Shown piece after piece: positions 27,146 through 35,887 of a stretch of 64,000 nucleotides of DNA. Both the position numbers and the translations under genes were made by a program. The stretch is from Xylanivirga thermophila (GTDB lineage: Bacteria > Bacillota > Clostridia > Caldicoprobacterales > Xylanivirgaceae), in the NCBI RefSeq assembly GCF_004138105.1, contig NZ_RXHQ01000005.1, positions 62,001 to 126,000 on the forward strand, read 5' to 3'. Each line of letters starts with the position of its first letter. Positions within the stretch are counted from its first letter, which is position 1. The notes beneath the pieces were generated by a model. It was given only the letters and a program-made list of their open reading frames with translations, was not told where the DNA came from and ran no database searches.

Positions 27146-28317
27146 TGAGCTATTTTGTAGATGTCCATTATGAAAGTATAAATAAATACGGTGAAGAATT
27201 GTGCGGGGATAAGGTAGAGATAGTGCGTACTCCCGATTCTGTAATAGTGGTACTAGCAGATGGATTGGGAAGTGGTGTAAAAGCTAATATACTGGCTACA
27301 CTTACCAGCAAGATAATAGGTACTATGTTAAAGGAGGGCGCTACGGTAGAACAGTCTGTAGAAACTATAGCCCATACACTCCCCATATGCAATGTGCGAA
27401 AACTTGCATATTCTACATTTACCATATTACAGATATTTCGTAATGGGGAGGCATATCTGGTTGAATTTGATAATCCCTCAGTTATATTTATAAGAAATGA
27501 TAAGGTGCTTGAAATACCTTTTGAGTTTCGAAATATAAATGGAAAGGATGTGAGGGAGAGCCATTTAAGTATAGGCATAGATGATACTATTACTATTATA
27601 AGCGATGGTGTTGTTCATGCAGGAGTAGGTATAAGCCTCAATTTAGGCTGGCGATGGAATAATGTAGCTGAATATATGCAGCGCATAGCATCAAAGGGGG
27701 AAAATGCCAGGGATATGTCAAAGGAACTCATGGAAGCATGTAAATGTCTCTATATGGATAGACCTGGCGATGATGCAACAGTAGTAGTAGTAAAGATATC
27801 GCCGCATATAGAGGTAGATCTGATGTCCGGACCTCCCGTATCTCCAACAGATGACAGGAATATGGTAGAACAATTCATGGCATCTAGTGGGAAAAAGGTG
27901 GTATGCGGTGGTACAACGGCACAGATAGTAGGGCGGGAGCTAAAACGTCCTGTTGAGACCTCCACTGAATATATGGACCCGTCTATACCGCCAATCGCTT
28001 ATATAGAAGGTATAGATTTAGTTACAGAAGGTGTTTTGACCCTTACAAAGACGGTAGAAATACTTAGACAGTTTAGTACCGAAGATTGTGGAGAAATGAA
28101 TAAAGATATGCTAAGCGGCAAGGATGGAGCAACTAGGCTGGCTAAGATTTTAATAGATGAATGCACCCATCTTAGATTATTTATAGGTAGGGCTATAAAT
28201 CCAGCACATCAAAATCCAAATCTTCCCATAGATTTGAGCATAAAGTTAAAACTCTTGGAGGAATTAATTGTATATATGAAAAAGATGGGAAAAACAGTTG
28301 AAAAGCATTATTATTAA
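27145..28317 (+). CDS. hfsC: SpoIIE-type PP2C serine phosphatase
   Basis: 390 residues. The PPM/SpoIIE catalytic domain occupies about residues 1-215. Metal-binding Asp residues are in VVLADGLGSGVKAN, ISDGVVHAG and RPGDDATVVVVK. The remaining 170 residues (VSPTDDRNMVEQF onward) are a second domain of unknown role found in such cluster proteins. It is translationally coupled to the sensor hydrogenase. The likely role is dephosphorylation of a regulatory protein in response to the H2 or redox signal; the target is not visible here. Confidence 0.85.
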   Translation: MSYFVDVHYESINKYGEELCGDKVEIVRTPDSVIVVLADGLGSGVKANILATLTSKIIGTMLKEGATVEQSVETIAHTLPICNVRKLAYSTFTILQIFRNGEAYLVEFDNPSVIFIRNDKVLEIPFEFRNINGKDVRESHLSIGIDDTITIISDGVVHAGVGISLNLGWRWNNVAEYMQRIASKGENARDMSKELMEACKCLYMDRPGDDATVVVVKISPHIEVDLMSGPPVSPTDDRNMVEQFMASSGKKVVCGGTTAQIVGRELKRPVETSTEYMDPSIPPIAYIEGIDLVTEGVLTLTKTVEILRQFSTEDCGEMNKDMLSGKDGATRLAKILIDECTHLRLFIGRAINPAHQNPNLPIDLSIKLKLLEELIVYMKKMGKTVEKHYY

Positions 28318-28326
28318 GGAGGATAA

Positions 28327-29796
28327 GTGTTGAAAAAGGATATACCTGTGGTACAACAGATAAAACATGAAGTATTGAAGGAAGTAGCTGCTTTGGCTTT
28401 TGATGGTGAGCTTGAGCAGGGTAAGGATGATATACCTTATAAAATAATACCTGGCAGCAAGGCAAGATTTCGCTGCTGTGTTCATAAAGAACGTGAAATC
28501 ATAAGACAAAGGGTAAGGCTTGCTAGGGGCAAGTCACCTAGAAACAGCAGGGGTGAATTAAAAGAACGAAATGATAACCAAATAGTGTATGTTATAGAAG
28601 AGGCTTGTGAGGGTTGTCCCATACATCGATTTCAGGTGACGGAAAACTGTCAGGGATGTATGGCAAAAAAATGTTTAGAGGCCTGTCCGTTCGGGGCTAT
28701 TACAATAGCTGGCAAAAGGGCACACATAGATCAGGATAAATGCAGGGAATGCGGTAGATGCAGCAAAGCATGTCCATATAATGCAATAGCTGATCTTATG
28801 AGACCTTGCAAGAGGAGTTGTCCCGTTGGAGCTATATCTATGGACGATGAAAAAAAGGCAGTTATAGATGAAACGAAATGCATAAACTGTGGCGCATGTA
28901 CAACCGAATGTCCTTTTGGTGCCATGGAAGATATATCTTGTATAGTAAATGTTATAGAGGATATGAAAAACGATAGAGAGGTATATGCAGTCTTTGCACC
29001 GTCTATAGCAGGGCAGTTTGGCAAGGATGTCACTACAGGGGCTATCAAGAATGCCCTTATAAGGCTAGGATTTGATGGCACCTATGAGGTGGCACTAGGA
29101 GCCGATTGGGTGGCAGTACATGAGGCGAAGGAAGTAGCTGAAAATATTGATGAAATGGGTTTTATGACTACATCATGTTGTCCGGCTTTTGTTGCTATGG
29201 TTGAGAAACATTTTCCTAAGCTGCTTCCACATGTGTCTAATACAGTTTCTCCCATGGTGGCCATAGGTAGATATATAAAGGCAGAGCACCCAAAGAGCAA
29301 AGTAGTATTTATAGGGCCATGTATGGCTAAAAAAGCCGAATCTAAAAAGGAATGGGCTAGGGATGCAATAGATTATGTTATTACATTTGAAGAATTGGCT
29401 GCCATGATGGATGCAAAAAATATCGAGATACATGAGAAAAAGGAAAAGGATGATGCATCCGGCTATGGTAGAGGATTTGCAAAGAGTGGTGGCGTATATG
29501 ATGCAGTATGCAATGCAGCCAAAGAAAATAACATAACATTAAATGTTATACCTCAAAAATGTAATGGTGCTGAAGAGTGCCGTAAAGCCCTTATGATGGC
29601 AAATACTGGACGTCTTAATGAAAATTTTATAGAGGGCATGGTATGTCAGGATGGGTGTATAGGTGGTCCAGGAACATTATTATCAGTGGTCAAGACAAAA
29701 AGAGAGCTGGACAAAAATGCAAAGGAATCCAGCATAAAAAATATAAATGATAGCCTAAATAGGCTTAAAGGCAAAGAAGTGGATCTAAAACGGTAA
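28327..29796 (+). CDS. hfsD: [FeFe] hydrogenase, ferredoxin-domain type
   Basis: 489 residues. The N-terminal region has several Fe-S motifs (CEGCPIHRF, CQGCMAKKCLEACP, CRECGRCSKACP, CINCGACTTECP). The H-cluster domain has TSCCP near residue 282 with the proton-relay Cys present, GPCMAKKAES near 330, and MVCQDGCIGGPG near 437. The GPC and MVC-x2-GC forms suggest group B rather than group A. It would produce or consume H2 with ferredoxin. It starts at GTG or TTG 3 bases apart behind AAGGAGG. Last gene of the operon. Confidence 0.88.
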   Translation: MLKKDIPVVQQIKHEVLKEVAALAFDGELEQGKDDIPYKIIPGSKARFRCCVHKEREIIRQRVRLARGKSPRNSRGELKERNDNQIVYVIEEACEGCPIHRFQVTENCQGCMAKKCLEACPFGAITIAGKRAHIDQDKCRECGRCSKACPYNAIADLMRPCKRSCPVGAISMDDEKKAVIDETKCINCGACTTECPFGAMEDISCIVNVIEDMKNDREVYAVFAPSIAGQFGKDVTTGAIKNALIRLGFDGTYEVALGADWVAVHEAKEVAENIDEMGFMTTSCCPAFVAMVEKHFPKLLPHVSNTVSPMVAIGRYIKAEHPKSKVVFIGPCMAKKAESKKEWARDAIDYVITFEELAAMMDAKNIEIHEKKEKDDASGYGRGFAKSGGVYDAVCNAAKENNITLNVIPQKCNGAEECRKALMMANTGRLNENFIEGMVCQDGCIGGPGTLLSVVKTKRELDKNAKESSIKNINDSLNRLKGKEVDLKR

Positions 29797-29826
29797 CAAT
29801 GTCAATATTTTAGCAGAAAAAGACTA

Positions 29827-29855
29827 TTGACAAAAAAATATCAGTTTAATATAAT
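29827..29855 (+). promoter_or_regulatory. Consensus sigma-A promoter of adhE
   Basis: TTGACA (29827-29832), exactly 17 bases, TATAAT (29850-29855). Both boxes are perfect. Predicted start is about 29862. Confidence 0.9.
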
Positions 29856-29866
29856 AATATCAGGAT

Positions 29867-29884
29867 TTGTTAAAACATTAACAA
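29867..29884 (+). promoter_or_regulatory. Perfect Rex operator at the adhE promoter
   Basis: TTGTTAAAACATTAACAA agrees with the Rex consensus at all 14 defined positions. It lies from about +5 to +23 of the predicted transcript. In other Firmicutes Rex represses fermentation genes when NADH/NAD is low. The remaining leader up to the adhE start (about 200 bases) is A+T-rich with no other signal that I can name. Confidence 0.9.
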
Positions 29885-30086
29885 TCATAATACGATTTTA
29901 GCGTTAATGTATATAGAAACATCCAAAAAGCTACATTAATATTTTTTTACGAAGGATAGTTTTCATAAAATTCATAATATAAGAAATATCTGTATTATAA
30001 TGTAGTTAAAAATTTAACAAGTGTAAACTACAGGCAATGCCTGCATATATAAAGTTTAAAATTTTTTTAGAAAGAAGGGTGACTCG

Positions 30087-32687
30087 ATGGGTAAAGAAAA
30101 AGATATAAAAGAGGTTATTGATGTACCAGCCATGATAGATGGTCTAGTGGCAAACGCCCATAAAGCACTAGAAGGTTTCATGAAGCTTAATCAAGAGCAA
30201 GTAGATGCAATTGTAAAGGCAATGACACTTGCTGGTCTTGATAATCACATGTCACTTGCAAAGATGGCTATAGAGGAGACTAACCGAGGAGTATATGAAG
30301 ACAAGATAACTAAAAACTTATTTGCTACCGAGTATATATACCACAGCATAAAAAATGAAAAGACTGTAGGTGTAGTAGACGAAAATGAGTATGAGGATTA
30401 TGAGGAAGTAGCAGAGCCAGTAGGTGTAATAGCTGGTGTAACTCCGGTTACAAATCCCACATCTACTACCATGTTTAAATGCTTAATCTCCATGAAAACC
30501 AGAAATCCCATCATATTTGCGTTCCATCCGTCAGGACAAAAATGCAGCAGCGAGGCAGCTAGGATAATGAGGGATGCTGCTATAGAGGCGGGAGCACCAA
30601 AGGATTGTATTCAATGGATAGAATGTCCATCTTTAGAAGCTACAAAAACCCTTATGAATCATAAGGGTGTATCACTTGTATTGGCAACAGGCGGTTCAGG
30701 TATGGTACAGTCAGCCTATAGTACAGGTAAACCTGCATTAGGTGTAGGACCGGGAAATGTAGCATGCTATATTGAAAAGACTGCTAATTTAAAAAGATCG
30801 TTAACCGATCTTATACTGTCAAAAACATTTGACAATGGTATGATATGCGCTTCAGAGCAAGCAGTTATACTGGATGAGGAGATTGCTGATGAGGCAATAA
30901 GATATATGAAGGAAAACAAATGTTATTTCCTATCGCCTGAAGAAATAAAGAAATTAGAGCCAGTTGCCATAAATCTGGAAAAGGGTGGCGTAAATCCTGC
31001 TATAGTAGGACAGCCTGCTGCTAAGATAGCCGCTTTGGCAGGTATTAATGTGCCTGAGGATACTAAAATTTTGATTGCTCAGTTGGATGGTGTAGGTCCT
31101 AAATATCCCTTATCTAGAGAAAAATTAAGCCCTATTTTAGCCATGTATATAGTAAAGGACTACAAAGAGGGTATAAAAAGGGCAGATCAGGTAGTTTCAT
31201 TTGGAGGGCTGGGGCACTCGGCCGTTATACATTCACAGGATGAAAAGGTTATAGATCTATTCTCAAAGACCATGAAGGTCGGCAGAATAATAGTGAATTC
31301 TCCTTCAAGTCATGGTGCTATTGGTGATATATACAATACCAATATGCCATCTTTGACATTGGGATGTGGTTCATTTGGGCGAAATGCTACTACTTCCAAT
31401 GTTTCGGCTGTAAATCTAATAAACAAGAAACGTGTAGCGAAAAGGAGAGTAAATATGCAGTGGTTTAAGATTCCGCCCAAGGTATATTTTGAAGCAGGTT
31501 CGATACAATATCTTGAGAAGATGCCTGATATAAACAAGGCATTTATAGTAACAGACCCATATATGGTTAAATTAGGTTTTGTAGAGAGGGTGCTGTACTT
31601 CTTAAGAAAGCGTCCGGATTATGTACATTGCGAGATATTCTCCGAAGTAGAGCCAGATCCGTCTGTAGATACCATAAGACGTGGAGTAGAGGCTATGAAT
31701 AAATTCCAGCCAGATGTAATAATTGCCTTAGGCGGGGGTTCTGCCATGGACGCAGCTAAGGGTATGTGGCTTTTCTATGAATATCCTGAAAGTGATTTTA
31801 GTGCACTGAGACTCAAGTTCATGGATATAAGAAAGAGGGCATTTAAGTTCCCCAAATTGGGCCAAAAAACTCAGATGGTAGCTATACCTACCACATCAGG
31901 TACCGGATCGGAGGTAACTTCGTTTGCAGTTATAACTGATAAGAAGAAGAATATAAAATACCCATTGGCCGATTATGAATTGACACCAAATGTGGCCATA
32001 GTAGATCCCGATTTTGTTATGACCGTACCCCAGCAGATAACTGCAGATACTGGTATGGATGTGCTTACCCATGCGTTAGAAGCCTATGTATCTACAATGG
32101 CATCTGATTATACTGATGCAATGGCCATAAAGGCTGCTCAGTTGGTATTTGAGTATTTACCTAGGGCATACAAGGATGGCAATGACAAGATGGCTAGGGA
32201 AAAGATGCACAATGCCTCCTGTATGGCAGGTATGGCGTTTAGTAATGCATTCTTAGGGGTGAACCATAGTATGGCCCATAAATTAGGTGGGGAATTTCAT
32301 ATACCCCATGGTCGTGCTAATGCCGTATTACTACCCTATATTATAGAATATAATGCTACCAAGCCTACCAAGTTTGCTTCATGGCCAAAGTATGAATACT
32401 ATGTAGCAGATAAGAAGTATGCTGAGATCGCCAGGTATGTAGGACTTCCTGCAGCTACTACCGAAGAAGGTGTAAAAAATCTCATAAAAGCTATAAGAGA
32501 TCTTATGAAATCAATGAATATGCCCATGACCATAGCGGAGTGCGGTATAGATAAGGATACATTCGAGAGCAAGGTTGCAGAGCTATCTGACAAAGCATTT
32601 GAAGATCAATGTACTCCCGCCAACCCAAGACTCCCATTGGTAAGTGAGATAGAAGGGTTATATAGGAAAGCATACTATGGTAAGTAA
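30087..32687 (+). CDS. adhE: Bifunctional acetaldehyde-CoA / alcohol dehydrogenase
   Basis: 866 residues. It reduces acetyl-CoA to acetaldehyde and then ethanol, consuming two NADH. The N-terminal aldehyde dehydrogenase domain (~1-440) has TPVTNPTSTTMFK and catalytic Cys near residue 254 in NGMICASEQ. After a linker the iron-dependent alcohol dehydrogenase (~455-866) shows ALGGGSAMDAAKGM, PTTSGTGSEVTSFAV and the metal His residues in HALEAYVS, NHSMAHKLGGEFHIPHG. RBS AGAAAGAAGGG. It is monocistronic, ending at a hairpin, and sits next to the hydrogenase sensor cluster. Confidence 0.97.
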   Translation: MGKEKDIKEVIDVPAMIDGLVANAHKALEGFMKLNQEQVDAIVKAMTLAGLDNHMSLAKMAIEETNRGVYEDKITKNLFATEYIYHSIKNEKTVGVVDENEYEDYEEVAEPVGVIAGVTPVTNPTSTTMFKCLISMKTRNPIIFAFHPSGQKCSSEAARIMRDAAIEAGAPKDCIQWIECPSLEATKTLMNHKGVSLVLATGGSGMVQSAYSTGKPALGVGPGNVACYIEKTANLKRSLTDLILSKTFDNGMICASEQAVILDEEIADEAIRYMKENKCYFLSPEEIKKLEPVAINLEKGGVNPAIVGQPAAKIAALAGINVPEDTKILIAQLDGVGPKYPLSREKLSPILAMYIVKDYKEGIKRADQVVSFGGLGHSAVIHSQDEKVIDLFSKTMKVGRIIVNSPSSHGAIGDIYNTNMPSLTLGCGSFGRNATTSNVSAVNLINKKRVAKRRVNMQWFKIPPKVYFEAGSIQYLEKMPDINKAFIVTDPYMVKLGFVERVLYFLRKRPDYVHCEIFSEVEPDPSVDTIRRGVEAMNKFQPDVIIALGGGSAMDAAKGMWLFYEYPESDFSALRLKFMDIRKRAFKFPKLGQKTQMVAIPTTSGTGSEVTSFAVITDKKKNIKYPLADYELTPNVAIVDPDFVMTVPQQITADTGMDVLTHALEAYVSTMASDYTDAMAIKAAQLVFEYLPRAYKDGNDKMAREKMHNASCMAGMAFSNAFLGVNHSMAHKLGGEFHIPHGRANAVLLPYIIEYNATKPTKFASWPKYEYYVADKKYAEIARYVGLPAATTEEGVKNLIKAIRDLMKSMNMPMTIAECGIDKDTFESKVAELSDKAFEDQCTPANPRLPLVSEIEGLYRKAYYGK

Positions 32688-32702
32688 TTTATAATATAAA
32701 AG

Positions 32703-32729
32703 AAGGATGTCTCGAAAAGAGGCATCCTT
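32703..32729 (+). terminator. adhE terminator
   Basis: Stem AAGGATGTCTC/GAGGCATCCTT with one T-G pair and a 5-base loop, followed by a T-rich stretch. Confidence 0.8.
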
Positions 32730-32787
32730 TCATATTTTTGGTTTATATCCGATTATAATCCATACTATGAATTGCAGATTTTTAAAA

Positions 32788-32817
32788 TTGACATGTACAG
32801 AACACCTAGGCTATAAT
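32788..32817 (+). promoter_or_regulatory. sigma-A promoter of the NatAB-like operon
   Basis: TTGACA (32788-32793), 18 bases, TATAAT (32812-32817). The transcript would carry a leader of about 135 bases. Confidence 0.75.
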
Positions 32818-32868
32818 AATCTAGAACAGTTGTTTGAAAGTAAATAATTTTATACCTAGTAGCGATGT

Positions 32869-32949
32869 ATGACCATGACTAAGCCAAAAAAAGGAGGTGT
32901 AAAACCGATTTTTAAGCTATGTGGTTTTTATCATAGCATTAAAAATTAG
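32869..32949 (+). CDS. Possible 26-residue leader ORF upstream of natA
   Basis: ATG to TAG frame, Lys-rich (KPKKGGVKPIFK), lying between the promoter and the ABC transporter start. It has no good ribosome site of its own. It contains an internal AAAAGGAGGTG, an unusually strong site with no usable start codon at the right distance. It may be a regulatory leader or chance. Confidence 0.25.
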   Translation: MTMTKPKKGGVKPIFKLCGFYHSIKN

Positions 32950-32958
32950 GGAAAAATT

Positions 32959-33684
32959 GTGATTAGGACAGAGAATTTAAGCAAGGCATTCAAAGATATT
33001 AAGGCGGTAAATGATGTCAGTTTCAGTGTAGAAAATGGAGAAATAGTAGGTCTTTTGGGGGAAAATGGAGCAGGTAAAACTACTACTTTAAGGATGCTTG
33101 CTACTATGCTAAAGCCTACTGGAGGTACGGCTTATGTAAACGGATACGATATAATAAAGCAGCCAGAGAAGGTTAGGCGGGAGATAGGTATATTGTTTGG
33201 CGGTGAGGTAGGTCTATATGATAGGCTTACTGCAAGGGAAAATATTGAGTATTTTGCCCAATTGAATGGTATGAGCAAGGCAGAGATGGATGAGAGCGTA
33301 ATGCACCTTATAAAGGAATTTCAAATGGAAGAGTACATAGATAAAAGGGTAGGTACTTTTTCAAGGGGTATGAAACAGAGGGTGGCCATTTCTCGATCTA
33401 TAGTGCATAAACCAACGGTTATGCTGTTTGATGAACCTACCATAGGCCTTGATGTTACAGCTGCAAAGATAGTCCATGATTTTATAATGGGATGCAAACA
33501 AGAGGGCAGAGCGATAATATTTTCCAGTCATAGCATGCAGGAAGTGGAAAAATTATGTGATAGAATTATTATAATCCATAAGGGATCCATCATAGATCAA
33601 GGGACTATAGAATATTTTAAAGAAAAATATAAAAAAGATGATATGGAAGATATATTTATAGGATTGGTAGGTGATAACAGGTGA
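32959..33684 (+). CDS. natA: ABC exporter ATP-binding protein (NatA-like)
   Basis: 241 residues. Walker A is GLLGENGAGKTTTLR, the signature is VGTFSRGMKQRVAISR and Walker B is VMLFDEPTIGLD, followed by the switch His in FSSHSMQEVE. Family members pair with a NatB-like permease and export Na+ or other substrates. GTG start with AGGG 7 bases upstream. It overlaps the permease gene by 4 bases. Confidence 0.85.
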   Translation: MIRTENLSKAFKDIKAVNDVSFSVENGEIVGLLGENGAGKTTTLRMLATMLKPTGGTAYVNGYDIIKQPEKVRREIGILFGGEVGLYDRLTARENIEYFAQLNGMSKAEMDESVMHLIKEFQMEEYIDKRVGTFSRGMKQRVAISRSIVHKPTVMLFDEPTIGLDVTAAKIVHDFIMGCKQEGRAIIFSSHSMQEVEKLCDRIIIIHKGSIIDQGTIEYFKEKYKKDDMEDIFIGLVGDNR

Positions 33685-34865
33685 GCATAACATCTATCGT
33701 TTACAAAAAAGAATTAAAGGATATGTTCAGGGATAAAAAGACGCTGGTAGCTGCCATATTAATTCCATTCTTGCTGTATCCCATAATATTTGGACTCATG
33801 GGTAAAGGAATAAAGGATAATATGGATTATGTAGATAAGGGCATAGAGATTGCACTAGTAGATGAAGGAAACAGTAAACTTGGTGAATTTATAAAATCTC
33901 AGGACAATGTAAAGATAAAAGAGTCCAAGAATATCCTTGAAGATGTAAAGGAAGGAAAGCTTATATTGGGCTTGGAGATACCTGAAGATTTTGATAAGAA
34001 TATAAGTGGTGAGAAAAAGGCAGATATAATAATAACATACGACAATACCAGCCAAAAATCTAGTATGGCAATGTCATATATAAATGGCATTATAGAAGAG
34101 TATTCTAAGGGCATAGTTGCCCAAAGACTTCAAAGCAAAAATATCGACACATCTATTCTGACTCCCATTGATACAATTACCAAATCACCTGAGAAAGAAG
34201 AGAGTGGTTTTGGGAAGATGATGCTATCCCTTATGCTTCCCATGATGCTGGTGATATTTGCTGCATCTGGACCTATAGCTTCAGCTACTGATTTGGGGGC
34301 GGGAGAGAAGGAGAGAGGAACCTTAGAGCCACTCCTTACTACACAAGCCAATAGAATGTCACTTTTGTGGGGAAAATTCTTGGCTATAACGACTATGGGG
34401 GTGGTTACATCCTTGGCGTTTGTCGGTGGATTGGGATTATCTATGAAAATGTCACCTGAGGCTTTCAATTATGGGATGGAGGAAGCAAGTTTTGCATTAG
34501 AACCTAAGGCACTGGTTATTATGGTCATACTAACTATACTCCTTACCATGGTATTTGGGGCACTAGCACTAGCTATAAGTATGTATGCCAGATCATTTAA
34601 AGAGGCTCAAACCTATTTGACACCTTTAAGTTTTGTAGGTATGCTAGGATTTACTTCATATTTTATAGAGCCTAAGACTATGTCCATGGGACTTTTGCAT
34701 ATTCCTATAATAAACGTAGTGGTAGTCATAAAAGAGCTTACTTTAGGCATATTTAATTTTGCCCATTTAGGTATAGTGCTTTTGTGGATGCTGATATACA
34801 TTGGTATATCAATAAGTTTTGCAAGGTATATGTTTAGTAAAGAAGAGGTTATATTTAGAACTTGA
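33681..34865 (+). CDS. natB: ABC-2 type permease (NatB-like)
   Basis: 394 residues. The first membrane helix (LVAAILIPFLLYPIIFGL) is followed by a large extracellular loop of about 130 residues, then five or six helices from about residue 180. LGAGEKERGTLEPLLTTQ is a typical ABC-2 signature after the first helix pair. GTG start overlapping the natA stop. Together with NatA it forms an efflux pump; the substrate (Na+, peptide or drug) is not determined. Confidence 0.85.
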   Translation: MSITSIVYKKELKDMFRDKKTLVAAILIPFLLYPIIFGLMGKGIKDNMDYVDKGIEIALVDEGNSKLGEFIKSQDNVKIKESKNILEDVKEGKLILGLEIPEDFDKNISGEKKADIIITYDNTSQKSSMAMSYINGIIEEYSKGIVAQRLQSKNIDTSILTPIDTITKSPEKEESGFGKMMLSLMLPMMLVIFAASGPIASATDLGAGEKERGTLEPLLTTQANRMSLLWGKFLAITTMGVVTSLAFVGGLGLSMKMSPEAFNYGMEEASFALEPKALVIMVILTILLTMVFGALALAISMYARSFKEAQTYLTPLSFVGMLGFTSYFIEPKTMSMGLLHIPIINVVVVIKELTLGIFNFAHLGIVLLWMLIYIGISISFARYMFSKEEVIFRT

Positions 34866-34871
34866 CAAAGA

Positions 34872-34914
34872 AAAGAGCTATCAGAGATATTTATTGTATC
34901 ACTGATAGCTCTTT
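34872..34914. terminator. Bidirectional terminator
   Basis: 13-bp perfect stem AAAGAGCTATCAG/CTGATAGCTCTTT between the convergent permease and peptidase genes. Confidence 0.8.
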
Positions 34915-34920
34915 ATTTAC

Positions 34921-35625
34921 TTAATCATCTCTTCTTCTTCCGAACATACCTGAAATAAGCATAAGCCTTATTAATTGTAGAGCTGCCATCAGAGTGGCTG
35001 CTACATAGGTAAGGGCAGCTGCCCTTAATACGTTTCGTGTCGGTCCTACTTCATCAGGTCCTATATATCCACCAGTTTCAAGGGCAGAAACTGCTCTGCG
35101 ACTGGCATTGAATTCTACAGGAAGGGTAACCAGCTGAAAAAGTACAGCGAGGCCAAATGCATATACACCAATATTCACCAGGAGTTCATTTCTTAAAAGC
35201 AGCCCTATAAAAAGAAAAGGCATGGATAATCGGGATCCAATATTGGCAAGTGGTACTATTGCCATCCTGAAATTAAATGGTGCATATCTAATTTGATCTT
35301 GAACAGCATGACCTACCTCATGAGCGGCTACACCTATTGAAGCTATGGAAGTAGAGTGGTATACATCGGGGGACAATCTAAGTACCTTTGTCCTGGGATC
35401 ATAATGGTCTGTCAATGTACCTTTTGTTATTTCTATGGGTACATTATATAATTGATTCCTATCTAGAATTGCCCTTGCTACCTCAGCTCCCGTCATACCC
35501 CGGTGGGATCGTACCTTTGAATATCGGCTATATGTGGCTTGTACTTTTACCTGGGCATAGGTAGCCAATATTATAGCTGGCAAAAGTATCATTAGTGTAG
35601 GATCAAAGTAATATGGGAAAAACAT
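34921..35625 (-). CDS. Membrane zinc metallopeptidase (YugP-like)
   Basis: 234 residues. An N-terminal membrane helix leads to a cytoplasmic or surface domain with the zinc-peptidase motif AAHEVGHAVQD. SRRAVSALETGGYIGPDEV follows in the part C-terminal to two further hydrophobic segments. It matches the Zn_peptidase_2 family (B. subtilis YugP). The substrate is unknown. It stands alone, with a terminator at its end. Confidence 0.85.
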   Translation of the reverse strand: MFFPYYFDPTLMILLPAIILATYAQVKVQATYSRYSKVRSHRGMTGAEVARAILDRNQLYNVPIEITKGTLTDHYDPRTKVLRLSPDVYHSTSIASIGVAAHEVGHAVQDQIRYAPFNFRMAIVPLANIGSRLSMPFLFIGLLLRNELLVNIGVYAFGLAVLFQLVTLPVEFNASRRAVSALETGGYIGPDEVGPTRNVLRAAALTYVAATLMAALQLIRLMLISGMFGRRRDD

Positions 35626-35887
35626 TTTTGCCCAGCTCCTTTCTGTCCATCTCCTCTATATTATGCAATTTTAATATAGCATATACTTTTTTAAAAGTCA
35701 ATAAAGGTCAAACAAAAAATTGGCATTCACATATGCATTAATATAGTGTACAATTATATAAAGGTATAATGTTCCTAATATAAATTTATAATAGAACGTG
35801 TTATTAAAAGACATAATTAGGCAATGATAAAAGTAGACTGTGGTGCATATATAATAATGTGCTATTCTGAAAGGAGTGTAGTCTGGA

